Translations under genes and position numbers: made by a program
In this document: in pieces, positions 25,022 to 34,258 of the stretch
How the letters are laid out: the number at the start of each line of letters is the position of its first letter
Numbering within the stretch: position 1 is the first letter of the stretch
DNA from: Defluviitaleaceae bacterium
Lineage (GTDB): Bacteria > Bacillota > Clostridia > Lachnospirales > WQUN01
Assembly (NCBI GenBank): GCA_009788055.1
Contig: WQSG01000026.1
Span: 1-39,433 of the forward strand
DNA: 39,433 nucleotides
Direction: 5' to 3'
Notes under the pieces: generated by a model
Seen by the model: the letters and a program-made list of their open reading frames with translations, nothing else
Told to the model about the DNA's origin: nothing
The model's database searches: none

Positions 25022-25519
25022 ATGCTAAGCAAAATGTACAGCATACAGGCAATTAACAATCATATGTCGTTGCGTTTGCCTCAATATCAGAGTTTGGAAA
25101 TCTTGCACGAATTGATGAACAGTTTGGATTTTCAGCAATCGGATGAGGAAATAGAAAAACAAATTCATGCGAAATATCCTATTTTTCGTGAATTTGAGCG
25201 CAACTTTCCGTCTTTGACATTCGCGCTTGCTACGGGCGTAGGTAAAACCATGCTGATGGGTGCGTTCATCACATATCTTTTCACTAATCAAGGAATAAAA
25301 AATTTCTTCATCGTTGCGCCAAACCTAACCGTTTACAACAAATTGATTAAGGATTTTAGCGACTTCAACCACAAAAAATATGTATTTAAGCGGCTTAATA
25401 TATTCGCGCAAAAACCGCCAATGGTTATCACGGGGGACGATTACAAGCGTCTTGGCGGGCTAATTCCTGCCAACGAAGGTAGTATAACCATCAATATTTT
25501 CAATATCGGAAAAAATTAA
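25022..25519 (+). pseudogene. res: Type III restriction enzyme Res, N-terminal fragment
   Basis: 165 codons, start after GGGGGAA. It contains the N-terminal part of the SF2 helicase: LRLPQYQSLEILHELM, then Walker A ATGVGKTMLMGAFITYLF (about 75-92) and FFIVAPNLTVYNKLIKDF (motif Ia). It stops at TAA (25517-25519) directly after a run of six A. Removing one A restores NIGKINAEVRGRKEP and joins the next fragment. Full type III Res proteins are roughly 850-1000 residues. Confidence 0.8.
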
Positions 25520-25526
25520 CGCCGAA

Positions 25527-26948
25527 GTGCGGGGCCGCAAAGAGCCGCAGGTTAAGCGTTTATGGGAAGAATTAGGGCAAAGCTACTTTGATTATCTTGT
25601 AAAATTGCCCGACCTTGTTGTACTTATGGACGAAAGCCACCATTACCGCGCAGACCGCGGCATGGCAGTAATAAATGAATTGCAACCCGCATTGGGGCTG
25701 GAACTTACTGCCACGCCCCAAGTAGAAACGCCAAAAGGCGCGAAAAAATTCAAAAATGTGGTGTATGAATATTCGCTTGCGCGGGCGATAAATGACGGCT
25801 TTGTAAAAGAACCTGCGGTTGCTACGCGCAAAAATTTTGACAGCAAAAAGTACAATCCAAACGAAATTGACCGCATTAAGCTAACCGATGGTATTCGCAT
25901 ACACCGCAATACCCAAGCGGAGTTAGTGGCTTACGCAACAAATGAAGGCGTAAATATTGTAAAACCCTTTGTTCTTGTGGTGTGCAAAGATACCACCCAT
26001 GCAGGCGAAATAGTGGAATATTTAACTTCCGACGATTTTTATGACGGATACTACGCAGGTAAAGTTATAGAATTACATTCAAACCAGCGAGGAAGCGAAA
26101 AGGACGAAAACATACAGCAATTACTTTCGCTGGAAGCAGAGGACAACACCATTGAAATTGTCGTTCATGTGAATATGCTTAAAGAGGGCTGGGATGTTAC
26201 TAATCTGTATACAATTATCCCCCTTCGCACGGCGGCTTCGCTTACTTTGCGAGAGCAAACCATTGGGCGAGGGCTTCGTTTGCCATACGGAAAACGCACG
26301 GGAAACGCCGCCGTTGACCGTGTAACCATCGTGGCGCATGATAAATTTGAGGAAATCATAAATGCCGCCAACGAAGAAACGTCCATCATTCGCCAAGAGA
26401 ACATAATTCATATTGAAGATGATGAGGATTTTGGCAAGGAAAAGGAAATTGTACGAGGGGCAACGGCTTTTGACGTTCACATTGAGCAAATGGAGAAGAA
26501 AAAACGGTTTGCTCGCGGCAAAGAAAAGCAAAATGAAATTGTAGCAGAAATTGAGGTTGTCCGCGCTGTTGGGCTTGCCACGGATGAATTTTTGTCGCAA
26601 TCAGCAAACATTACTTTTGCGGACGCGGAAAAGCCCGAAGCACAGGATTTTATCCGCGAAAAGGCAAAACGCCATCTTGAAAAAGATGGACAATTGCATT
26701 TGCAAACCGATGATATTGACGAAAAAATCAACGCCGCACTTGCACCCACAATCGAACAGAAAATAAAATTTTCAATAGCCATTCCGAGCATTGCCGTTAT
26801 TCAAACCAACAAGCAAGTGAAAATATACAAGGATTTTGAATTACGCACCGACAACGGTTTTAATTTTGATGTTCCCACCGCCGAAATTATCATCGAAAAC
26901 CTCAAAGATAACAAAACAGATTGTATGAAGATTTATTTTACAACTTGA
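25527..26948 (+). pseudogene. res: Type III restriction enzyme Res, central helicase fragment
   Basis: 473 codons in the +1 frame relative to the first fragment; the frame is open from about 25506. It carries motif II VVLMDESHHYRA, motif III LELTATPQ, and the second helicase half: VVCKDTTHAGEIVEYL, VHVNMLKEGWDVTNLYTIIPLRTAAS, QTIGRGLRLPYG. It has no ribosome binding site of its own, so it can be made only by frameshifting or from a cryptic start. It ends at 26948 after a second frame break near 26920, where one missing T would restore KTDLYEDLFYNL. Confidence 0.8.
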
Positions 26949-27604
26949 CCGAGCAAGCACTTGACTATATCGGCAAAACGGAAGACAATTCGGGGCTTGA
27001 AAAAATTGTATATCAGTACAAAAAGGACATTGCACAGCATATTTGGGAGCAAATGGAAAATCACGCAGAATTATCTCCACCGAAATACGAAGTTAAGCTA
27101 CTTCGTGCTGTAACCCCAATTCTTCAGCAAGATTACACGAAATTCAAGGAAGATGAAATTGTAAAATACACCGCAAATATTCCCGCGAATGAAATTCGTA
27201 AAAAAGTTGTGGGGCATTTTAGCAAGGCTTGCCACACAGCGTACAAATTTGAGAGTGTGCCTGAGCATACCTTTTCCATTGTGCTGGAACGCTCCGAAAA
27301 AGTAATAAAGTGGTTGCGTCCCGCATTGGGGCAGGTCAAAATTTATTACGGTGCGCGGCAATATCAACCCGATTTTATTGCGGAAACAACGGACAGTATC
27401 TATATCGTGGAAATAAAAGCGAGCAATCGCAAGGACGATGAGGAAGTAATGCTAAAAGCAAAAGCGGCGCAGGAATACTGCGAAAACGTAAATTCACTTT
27501 ACGCAGGAACGAGCGCGAAAACATGGAAATATATGCTGTTGCTTGATACCGCACCAAGCCGTTCGGTGGATTTTTCATATCTTGAAAGTAGTGCGAATTG
27601 GTAG
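26921..27604 (+). pseudogene. res: Type III restriction enzyme Res, C-terminal nuclease fragment
   Basis: 227 codons from a TTG, overlapping the previous frame by 28 nt. It holds the PD-(D/E)XK nuclease site of Res: YQPDFIAETTDSIYIVEIKAS (PD...E-x-K, about 150-170). The catalytic residues are intact, so the break is not in the active site. The last residues are VDFSYLESSANW. No RBS of its own. A hairpin terminator follows at 27645. Confidence 0.8.
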
Positions 27605-27644
27605 CAATCGGCTGTGCATCAAAGCGAAAATTTTGTCCACTTTT

Positions 27645-27676
27645 AAGCCGAAAGTGTCCATTGTTTTTCGGCTTTT
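27645..27676 (+). terminator. Terminator after res
   Basis: AAGCCGAAA (27645-27653) pairs with TTTCGGCTT (27666-27674), followed by T. Near-perfect stem with a 12-nt loop. Confidence 0.65.
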
Positions 27677-27719
27677 CCCCTGCTAATATTCAAAATGTGG
27701 TAGCAGTACATATTATAGC

Positions 27720-27787
27720 ACCATCTGCCCACGCGCAGGTTGGTGGTTTTTTATGCCGTCGTCCAAAAGGACAGGCGGTATTTTTTT
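27720..27787 (+). promoter_or_regulatory. Two tandem terminator-like hairpins in the recombinase leader
   Basis: ACCA.CTGC/GCAG..TGGT followed by GGTTTTTT (27720-27752), then GTCC/GGAC within an imperfect stem followed by seven T (27753-27787). They lie 40 nt before the ribosome binding site of the 72-residue protein. They could attenuate expression of the recombinase unit or insulate it from the upstream operon. Confidence 0.5.
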
Positions 27788-27828
27788 GCCGAGTGAATCA
27801 TAAAATTTTCCAAAGGAGTGATGCCTAT

Positions 27829-28047
27829 ATGGTGATACTGCCAACATTTCAACAGACAAACCCGAACGCGGTACACGACATTGCCTTTGCCCATTGGCAG
27901 TACAATGCGAACGAAAAAGCATATTCGGCAAAACTGATAACCAAAACTATGTACGAATATGCGCGGGACGAATTACATAAAAGCATTGAAACCTTATCTG
28001 TAGCGCGCTATAGTGCCGAAGAAGGTAGGTGCAATCAATGGATTTAA
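27829..28047 (+). CDS. Small protein preceding the second serine recombinase
   Basis: 72 residues; AAGGAGTG sits before ATG 27829. The sequence is polar and helical (MVILPTFQQTNPNAVHD... ITKTMYEYARDELHKSIETL). It overlaps the recombinase gene by 10 nt, so the two are co-translated. Small proteins with a similar C-terminal helix often precede clostridial transposon recombinases, some with a SHOCT-like segment; I cannot assign this one to a family. A recombination directionality factor is possible but unproven. Confidence 0.6.
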   Translation: MVILPTFQQTNPNAVHDIAFAHWQYNANEKAYSAKLITKTMYEYARDELHKSIETLSVARYSAEEGRCNQWI

Positions 28048-29903
28048 TCAAAACACGAAAACAACTTGGAAGCGGAAGAACAATTCACGACCTGCCACTT
28101 AGGGTGGCGTACTATGCGCGGGTTTCTTCCGACAAGGACGAGCAGTTAAATTCCCTTGATAACCAAATTACATACTTTGATGGGTTTATCAAGGGAAACA
28201 AAAACTGGGGCTTTGCCGGGGGATACATAGATGAAGGGCTTTCCGGCTCCAGCGTGAAAAAACGCGATAACTTCCTTAGAATGATAGCGGATGGCGAAAA
28301 GGGAATTTTCGACCTTGTTGTCACTAAGGAAATTTCGCGCTTTGCACGTGATACCTTGGATAGCATACAGTACACGCGGCAGCTTCTTTTCGCGGGGGTG
28401 GGCGTGTTTTTTCAGGCGGATAATATATGCACACTTGACTTGGATTCGGAGCTACGGCTTACAATAATGGCTTCGCTTGCACAGGACGAGTTGCGGCGGC
28501 TTTCGGAGCGCGTGAAATTCGGCATGAAACAGGCGTACAAAAATGGCAAGGTTATGGGGCAGGATAATATTTACGGCTACAACAAAGCGAATGGCAAGCT
28601 GGTTGTAAACGAAAAAGAAGCGGATTTTATCCGCGAACTTTTCACACTGTACGCGGAAGATAAATATGGTTTTCGTGTGCTTACGCGCTTGCTAACCGAA
28701 AAAGGCTATCGCAATCAAACGGGGGAAGAGCTTAATCCCGGTAGTTTGAAGGGGATTCTCACAAACCCAAAATACAAAGGATTCTACCACGGGCATATCA
28801 CCGAAAGCAGCGATTACCGCGAGCAAAAAAAAGTCAAAACGGCTACGGAGGACAGGCTTCTATATAAATCGGAAGAAGTCCCCGCCATTGTTTCGGAAGA
28901 ACTTTGGGATAGGGTGAATACGATTGTATCGCGGAGGTCGGAGAAATTCGGGAATGTGGGTTATGGCTCGGTGGCGCGGTTTCCGTACAGCGGAAAAATT
29001 ATTTGCGAAGAACACGGAACGCACCACTACCGCAAAGTTTGGAAGGACAGAAAAATCCCCACCGAAAGCTGGTGTTGCAAAGAATATCTTGCGAAGGGGC
29101 GCAAGGCGTGTGCTACCCCACACATTTACACGCGGGACTTGGACGCAATTATGAAATACATAGGAAATGACTTGCTCTCCAATCGCGAAAAATATGTGCA
29201 AAGCGTGGAAAATCTTCTTGCGATGTACGAACGGGCAGAAAAAAATCCCGCAGATTTATCAAGCGAAATTGCGAAAGCAAGCAACGCTATCAAAAAAAAC
29301 AAAAGCAAGCAGGATAAACTTATCGAACTGTACACAGATGACGAAATCGACAAAGCCGACTATCTGGAAAAAAACGCCCGCCTAAAATCCGACACGGAAA
29401 AACTCAACCAACAACTCTCCGCGTTGCAAGAGGAACAATCCGCCGCAGGAAACGCAAACGCTCGTCTAGCCAATGTCAAAAATTTTTTCGCCACGCTTAC
29501 CGACAACAACGAAGGCGCGTTATACGTTGCACAACAAATGCTGGAAAGCGTAACAATCCTTCGCGGTAGCACAAAAAAAGAAATGAAAATCCGCATAACA
29601 ATGCGCTATGGCGACATCATCCCCTGCACCATCATAATGTTCGGTAACACCGAGGTATCCCCCCTTGTTGGCAGCGAGAAGCAAAGCGAAGACCTTATCA
29701 ACTACATCAACCAAGAGATGAGCGACGAACCGGGTAAAATTTGGGAATTGAATATGTTTGGCAAGTCTATGCACGAGATGGTGCGAGATGGTTTGCAAAA
29801 CAAACTTTTCAGAATGCCCGAGACTGCCCAGATGAAATTCCAAGAAACACTACAGCGGCTAATCAACGAAGGCTCCGGCGGGCTGATTTGCATTATTTTG
29901 TAG
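28038..29903 (+). CDS. Large serine recombinase (integrase)
   Basis: 621 residues from ATG 28038; GTG at 28029 is an alternative. Catalytic domain about 15-165 with the nucleophile in [14 protein letters not shown], then [31 protein letters not shown], and [17 protein letters not shown]. Recombinase domain about 170-300 ([19 protein letters not shown]). A zinc ribbon around 325-360 uses Cys/His residues in IICEEH and SWCCKEY, with CATPH further on. A long coiled coil spans about 400-480. The C-terminal region ends [19 protein letters not shown], an ending I recall in other clostridial recombinases. The last 45 nt overlap the convergent atpB. It is intact and probably mobilises the accessory region. 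Confidence 0.92.
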   Translation: MDLIKTRKQLGSGRTIHDLPLRVAYYARVSSDKDEQLNSLDNQITYFDGFIKGNKNWGFAGGYIDEGLSGSSVKKRDNFLRMIADGEKGIFDLVVTKEISRFARDTLDSIQYTRQLLFAGVGVFFQADNICTLDLDSELRLTIMASLAQDELRRLSERVKFGMKQAYKNGKVMGQDNIYGYNKANGKLVVNEKEADFIRELFTLYAEDKYGFRVLTRLLTEKGYRNQTGEELNPGSLKGILTNPKYKGFYHGHITESSDYREQKKVKTATEDRLLYKSEEVPAIVSEELWDRVNTIVSRRSEKFGNVGYGSVARFPYSGKIICEEHGTHHYRKVWKDRKIPTESWCCKEYLAKGRKACATPHIYTRDLDAIMKYIGNDLLSNREKYVQSVENLLAMYERAEKNPADLSSEIAKASNAIKKNKSKQDKLIELYTDDEIDKADYLEKNARLKSDTEKLNQQLSALQEEQSAAGNANARLANVKNFFATLTDNNEGALYVAQQMLESVTILRGSTKKEMKIRITMRYGDIIPCTIIMFGNTEVSPLVGSEKQSEDLINYINQEMSDEPGKIWELNMFGKSMHEMVRDGLQNKLFRMPETAQMKFQETLQRLINEGSGGLICIIL

Positions 29904-31238
29904 GGAATCATCCTCGCTCGTTCTTGAATGTGGCATGAACAAATTATTCGCGATTTCCAGTGTTTGTGTTATGGTTCGGCTTTCGTGAAATTCTTGGTGC
30001 AAAAATTCTTGTTCAAAGCGGGCGGCAAAGTTTAGCGAAATATTTTCATGTTCGGATAAATCGTCCTCGCCTATTACGGAGGCGAGGGCGCGAGTGTTTT
30101 CTGCCTCGGCATATGCGGCAAATAATTTTGCGGCTGTGTCGGGGTGTTCTTTTGTGGTGAAGTTTTCGCCAATACCGTCTTTCATGAGACGGGAGAGGGA
30201 TGGCAGAACGCTTATTGGCGGGTAAATTCCTTTTTGATGCAGGGCGCGGGACAGTACAATTTGTCCTTCGGTGATGTAGCCTGTGAGGTCGGGAATAGGG
30301 TGGGTGATATCTTCGCCCGGCATGGTTAGGATTGGGATTTGCGTAATAGAACCGCGTTTTCCGCGCCGTATCCCTGCGCGTTCGTAAATGGAGGCAAGGT
30401 CGGAGTACATATATCCGGGAAAACCTTTTCGCCCGGGAATTTCGCCGCGTGAGGAGGATAATTCGCGCAGGGTTTCGGCGTAGGAGGTCATGTCTGTTAG
30501 AATTACCAGCACATGATAGTCCTTTTCGTATGCCAGATATTCTGCGGCGGTTAGGGCAAAGCGCGGCGTTGCAACGCGCTCTGCGGGCGGGTCGTTCGCC
30601 ATATTGAGAAACATAACGGTGCGCTCGAATTGTCCGCTTTCGGTGAAAACGCGGCGGAAAAATTCTGCCGTATCGTGCTGAATGCCCATTGCGGCGAATA
30701 CCACGGCAAAACGAGGGGAGGGGAGGGCGGTACACTTGCTGTCACCGCTGATGCCCGCTTGCACCGCTATCTGCGCCGCAAGCTTGTCATGTGGCAAGCC
30801 GTCTGACGAAAAAATAGGAAGCTTCTGCCCGCGAATTAACGTGATAAGCCCGTCAATCGCAGAGAATCCCGTGTTTATGTAGTTCCTCGGATAAACCCGC
30901 TCCACGGGGTTTAACGCCGTGCCGTCTATCCCTCGTTTTTCTTCCGCAAATACATCTCCAAGTCCGTCTTTCGGGCACGCAAGCCCGTCAAAAACACGCC
31001 CCAAAATTTCCTCCGAAAGCCGCATTTCTAAAAACCGGCCCGAAAATTTAACCCGTGTATCGTCAAGGCGCAGTCCCCGCGTTCCGCCAAACACAAGCAC
31101 CACCGCAACGTCGCCGTCGATACGGATAACCCGTCCCATTCGCCCCTGCACATAGACAATTTCGTCAAAAGCCGCGCCTTCAACGCCATTCACAACCACC
31201 AAACTGCCTTTTATTTCGCAAAGCCCTTCATATTCCAT
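29859..31238 (-). CDS. atpB: V-type ATPase subunit B, C-terminus altered
   Basis: 459 residues; TAGGAG sits before ATG. Non-catalytic B subunit of a V/A-type ATPase. The catalytic Walker A Lys is absent, as expected: [23 protein letters not shown]. Other motifs are [71 protein letters not shown], and [22 protein letters not shown]. The usual C-terminal helix (around ILPR-ELKRI) is missing after TLEIANNL; the tail reads [25 protein letters not shown], and its last 14 codons are antisense to the recombinase. Integration into the 3' end is likely. Other subunit genes (A, D) are not in the window. It lies 10 bp after ytaF. Confidence 0.9.
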   Translation of the reverse strand: MEYEGLCEIKGSLVVVNGVEGAAFDEIVYVQGRMGRVIRIDGDVAVVLVFGGTRGLRLDDTRVKFSGRFLEMRLSEEILGRVFDGLACPKDGLGDVFAEEKRGIDGTALNPVERVYPRNYINTGFSAIDGLITLIRGQKLPIFSSDGLPHDKLAAQIAVQAGISGDSKCTALPSPRFAVVFAAMGIQHDTAEFFRRVFTESGQFERTVMFLNMANDPPAERVATPRFALTAAEYLAYEKDYHVLVILTDMTSYAETLRELSSSRGEIPGRKGFPGYMYSDLASIYERAGIRRGKRGSITQIPILTMPGEDITHPIPDLTGYITEGQIVLSRALHQKGIYPPISVLPSLSRLMKDGIGENFTTKEHPDTAAKLFAAYAEAENTRALASVIGEDDLSEHENISLNFAARFEQEFLHQEFHESRTITQTLEIANNLFMPHSRTSEDDSLQNNANQPAGAFVD

Positions 31239-31248
31239 GCAACCACTC

Positions 31249-31881
31249 CTAAATCAAACGGCTGAACGCCAACCCAATAAGCACGATACCGCCAAGCCAA
31301 GATATGTTAAAGGGGAGTTTTTCGGCTAGGGAATGGCCGAGTTTTTGCCCCGCAAGAATGGCGAACATATTTGTTATAAGCGACCAGATTAGCAACGCCC
31401 AAGGGTTTATGCCCGCAAGAATGGCGGCGAAACCCACTGCCATTCCGTCAAGGGAAAGGGATATGGCAAGGGCAACGGCTTCGGTTGGGGACAGATGGGC
31501 AGAAATATCTGCGTCGGCGGCTTCGGGGTTGGCGTACAGATGTAAAATGAAGTTGATATCAAAAACGGAAAACTTAAATGCCCTGTCAAGCCCTGTGTGT
31601 TTTCTGATAAGGGCTTTTATTATGCCGTCAAGAAGTTTTATAAGCCCCATTGTAAAAAGCACGGCAAATGCTATGCCCGTTGCAATTTCTTCCGAAAGAA
31701 ACGGAAGCAACATATATCCGAAAAGCATTGCCGCACCGATAATCGCACAGCAAATTAAATTTATAATTTGCAGCGACAGCATTGGAATGCGAATTTTTTT
31801 GGCTCCATAAGCAAACCCCGCCGTAAACGAGTCCGCGGAAAGACTTGATGCCAAAATTGCGGCTTCAACTATAAAAAACAT
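31249..31881 (-). CDS. ytaF: Sporulation membrane protein YtaF (MntP-like fold)
   Basis: 210 residues, full length. Six-helix membrane protein related to the MntP manganese exporter. Two half-repeats are recognisable: [20 protein letters not shown] (about 7-26) and [20 protein letters not shown] (about 136-155). The acidic residues in each (SADSF, SLDGM) would be the metal sites by family analogy. The YtaF branch is common in spore formers; its exact role in sporulation is unclear. It starts after GGGCGGG, probably in one transcript with atpB, and is divergent from secDF. Confidence 0.85.
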   Translation of the reverse strand: MFFIVEAAILASSLSADSFTAGFAYGAKKIRIPMLSLQIINLICCAIIGAAMLFGYMLLPFLSEEIATGIAFAVLFTMGLIKLLDGIIKALIRKHTGLDRAFKFSVFDINFILHLYANPEAADADISAHLSPTEAVALAISLSLDGMAVGFAAILAGINPWALLIWSLITNMFAILAGQKLGHSLAEKLPFNISWLGGIVLIGLAFSRLI

Positions 31882-31948
31882 TTTTGCCCGCCCTTCGGAA
31901 TTTTCCTAAGAAATCTTCCTATATAATATGTAGCAAATTGCAATTTTG

Positions 31949-31957
31949 TGATATAAT
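31949..31957 (+). promoter_or_regulatory. Extended -10 promoter for secDF
   Basis: TGATATAAT, a perfect -10 with the upstream TG, lies 39 nt before the start codon. No good -35 box is seen, which fits an extended -10 promoter. Confidence 0.55.
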
Positions 31958-31996
31958 CGTGCGGTTGAAAATTACAATTAAATGGAGGAACAGGAA

Positions 31997-34258
31997 ATGA
32001 AGGGTAAGAGTGCGCTAACATTGGTATTAATTTTAATCGCAACGGCAGGGCTTATTGCGTTAAACGCATTGGGCATACCTGCGTTTGGCGAGGGACGATA
32101 TGACGCGGACGGCAACCGCCGTCACGTATGGGGCGTTGGGAATATCCGCCAAGGTTTGGATTTGATGGGCGGCGTAAGTATTTTGTACGAAGCGGATATA
32201 GACGGAACGCCTGCGGCGGTGGACATGAACGCGGCGCAAGCACTGCTTAGGGGCAGACTGGACAGGCGCGGATATACGGAAGCGGACGTTGCGCAAGAAG
32301 GTGCTAGGCAACTGCGTGTAGATATTCCGGGCGTGGAAGACGCGGAAGCCGCCGTTGCGGAAATCGGCGCGACGGCAATGCTTACATTTAGAGGGTGCGT
32401 AAATCTTGAAGAGGGCAACGCGCATATATGCGGCTCTGTGGGGTGTATCCCAAGCGAAAGAATTTTGCTTACGGGCGCGAATGTTGACCGCGCATTTAGG
32501 CAGGTGTATCCGGAATTGGGCGTAAGCCTAAGTTTCGACAGCATTGGCACACAGCTTTTTGAAGACGCGACACGGGCAAACCGCGGGCATTCCATTGCCA
32601 TTTTCATGGATGACGAGCTTATAAGCAATCCCGTTGTAAACGTGGTAATCAGTGACGGAAACGCAATTATTTCCGGCGGTAACATGACAATGGACAGCGC
32701 GCTTTTGCTTGCGCAACAGATAGAGCAAGGCTCTCTGCCCTTCGGGCTGGAAGTTGTAAGTATGAATCTAATCGGTGCTAGGTTGGGCGCGGACGCTTTG
32801 CGGACAAGCATAATTGCGGGTGCAATCGGGCTTTTCTTGGTGCTTCTGTTTATGGCGGTTTTCTATCGCACAATGGGGCTGTGTGCAGACCTCGCGCTTG
32901 TTATATATGTAGGCATTGTGTTGTTTATCATCTCCGCGTTGGGCATTACGTTAAGTTTGCCGGGTATCGCGGGGCTTATTCTTTCGATAGGTATGGCAAC
33001 GGACGCGAATATCGTTATTTTCGAGCGTATCCGCGAAGAAGTTGCAATGGGCAAGACCTTGCGCTCTGCAATGCGCACGGGGTACCGCCGCGCTTGGCCT
33101 GCGATTGTGGACAGTAACGTGACCACGCTTATTGCGGGCGGTGTGCTTTTCTGGCTGGGAACGGGCCCGATAATGGGCTTTGCGCAGATGTTAATCATCG
33201 GTATTTTGGTGAGTATGCTCACCTGCCTTGTTGTAACAAGAATTATTACCGTTTGTTTAATGGATTTAGGGCTGGTAAAACAGTCGCACATTATCTCTGC
33301 AAAACAGCAAGCCGCGCTTGATGCCGCAAAAGCCGAAGGAAAATCCGAACCCGAACAAGATATTGATGTCAAACCTATCGTGGAAAAACGTAAAATCTAT
33401 TTTGGTTTCTCTGTGGCGGTTTTGGCGGTTGGGCTGGCGTTTATGCTTGGGCATGGAATTTTCGGAAACGGATTTTTCAACCTAGACGTAGAATTTTCCG
33501 GCGGAACGTCTTTCATGGTTGATATCGGGCAAGACTTTGATAACAGAGATATTGAAGAAATCGTCCGCAACGTAACGGGAGAATCCGCACCGCAGGTGCA
33601 GCAGATTTTGGGAACAAATGAAGTTATGATTCGCACCACAACGGCACAGGACGAAGCCGACACACGCATTGCATTAATCCGCGAGTTATCCGAACGCTAT
33701 AATCTGAATCCGGACGAAATTCAATATTCGTTCGTAAGCCCCGCAGTTAGTGCGGCAATGCGCCGCTCGGCTGTGTTGGCAATCGTGATTGCAAGTATCG
33801 GAATGCTTTTGTATATCTCAATCCGTTTCCGCGATGTTCGCACGGGCGCAAGCGCGGTTTTGGCGCAGTTGCATGACGCTTTGGTGGTGCTTGGCATCTA
33901 TGCGGTGTTGCGTATTCCGTTAAACTATGCGTTTATTGCGGTAATGCTTACCACCCTTGGTTATTCCATCAACGCGACGATAATTATTTTCGACCGCATT
34001 AGGGAAAACCGCGTTCGTATGCCCAAAGCCCCCTACGATGTTCTTATTAATACCAGCGTTACGCAAACATTGCGCCGCACGTTGTTCTCTACGCTTTCGT
34101 CATTTATGGCTGTGTTTATGCTGTATGTAATTGGCGTGGCGGCAATCCGCGACTTTACTTTGCCCATCATGGTGGGGCTTTTGTTTGGTGCGTATTCCAG
34201 CGTGTGTCTTTCGGGCTCGGCTTGGTATATGATGTTAAAAAAGGATAAGGTGAAATAA
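31997..34258 (+). CDS. secDF: SecD-SecF fusion protein
   Basis: 753 residues; GGAGG (31984-31988) is 8 nt before ATG 31997. Proton-driven membrane component that helps SecYEG/SecA protein export. N-terminal TM (about 5-24), then GLDLMGGVSILYEAD (SecD motif D1) and the extracellular P1 domain (about 50-255). TM2-6 of SecD follow about 265-430, with GLILSIGMATDANIVIFERIREE. A linker (about 430-465) leads to the SecF half: VEFSGGTSFMVDIG, SFVSPAVSAAMRRSAVLAIVI, and TLGYSINATIIIFDRIRENR. Twelve TM segments are expected. The fused form occurs in Bacillus and many Firmicutes. The next gene starts directly after the stop codon. Confidence 0.94.
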   Translation: MKGKSALTLVLILIATAGLIALNALGIPAFGEGRYDADGNRRHVWGVGNIRQGLDLMGGVSILYEADIDGTPAAVDMNAAQALLRGRLDRRGYTEADVAQEGARQLRVDIPGVEDAEAAVAEIGATAMLTFRGCVNLEEGNAHICGSVGCIPSERILLTGANVDRAFRQVYPELGVSLSFDSIGTQLFEDATRANRGHSIAIFMDDELISNPVVNVVISDGNAIISGGNMTMDSALLLAQQIEQGSLPFGLEVVSMNLIGARLGADALRTSIIAGAIGLFLVLLFMAVFYRTMGLCADLALVIYVGIVLFIISALGITLSLPGIAGLILSIGMATDANIVIFERIREEVAMGKTLRSAMRTGYRRAWPAIVDSNVTTLIAGGVLFWLGTGPIMGFAQMLIIGILVSMLTCLVVTRIITVCLMDLGLVKQSHIISAKQQAALDAAKAEGKSEPEQDIDVKPIVEKRKIYFGFSVAVLAVGLAFMLGHGIFGNGFFNLDVEFSGGTSFMVDIGQDFDNRDIEEIVRNVTGESAPQVQQILGTNEVMIRTTTAQDEADTRIALIRELSERYNLNPDEIQYSFVSPAVSAAMRRSAVLAIVIASIGMLLYISIRFRDVRTGASAVLAQLHDALVVLGIYAVLRIPLNYAFIAVMLTTLGYSINATIIIFDRIRENRVRMPKAPYDVLINTSVTQTLRRTLFSTLSSFMAVFMLYVIGVAAIRDFTLPIMVGLLFGAYSSVCLSGSAWYMMLKKDKVK

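Noticed and set aside
25500..25530. Programmed frameshift in res
   Set aside because: The A6 run could support slippage, but there is no evident stimulator and a second, unrelated break occurs downstream, so decay is more likely; not excluded.
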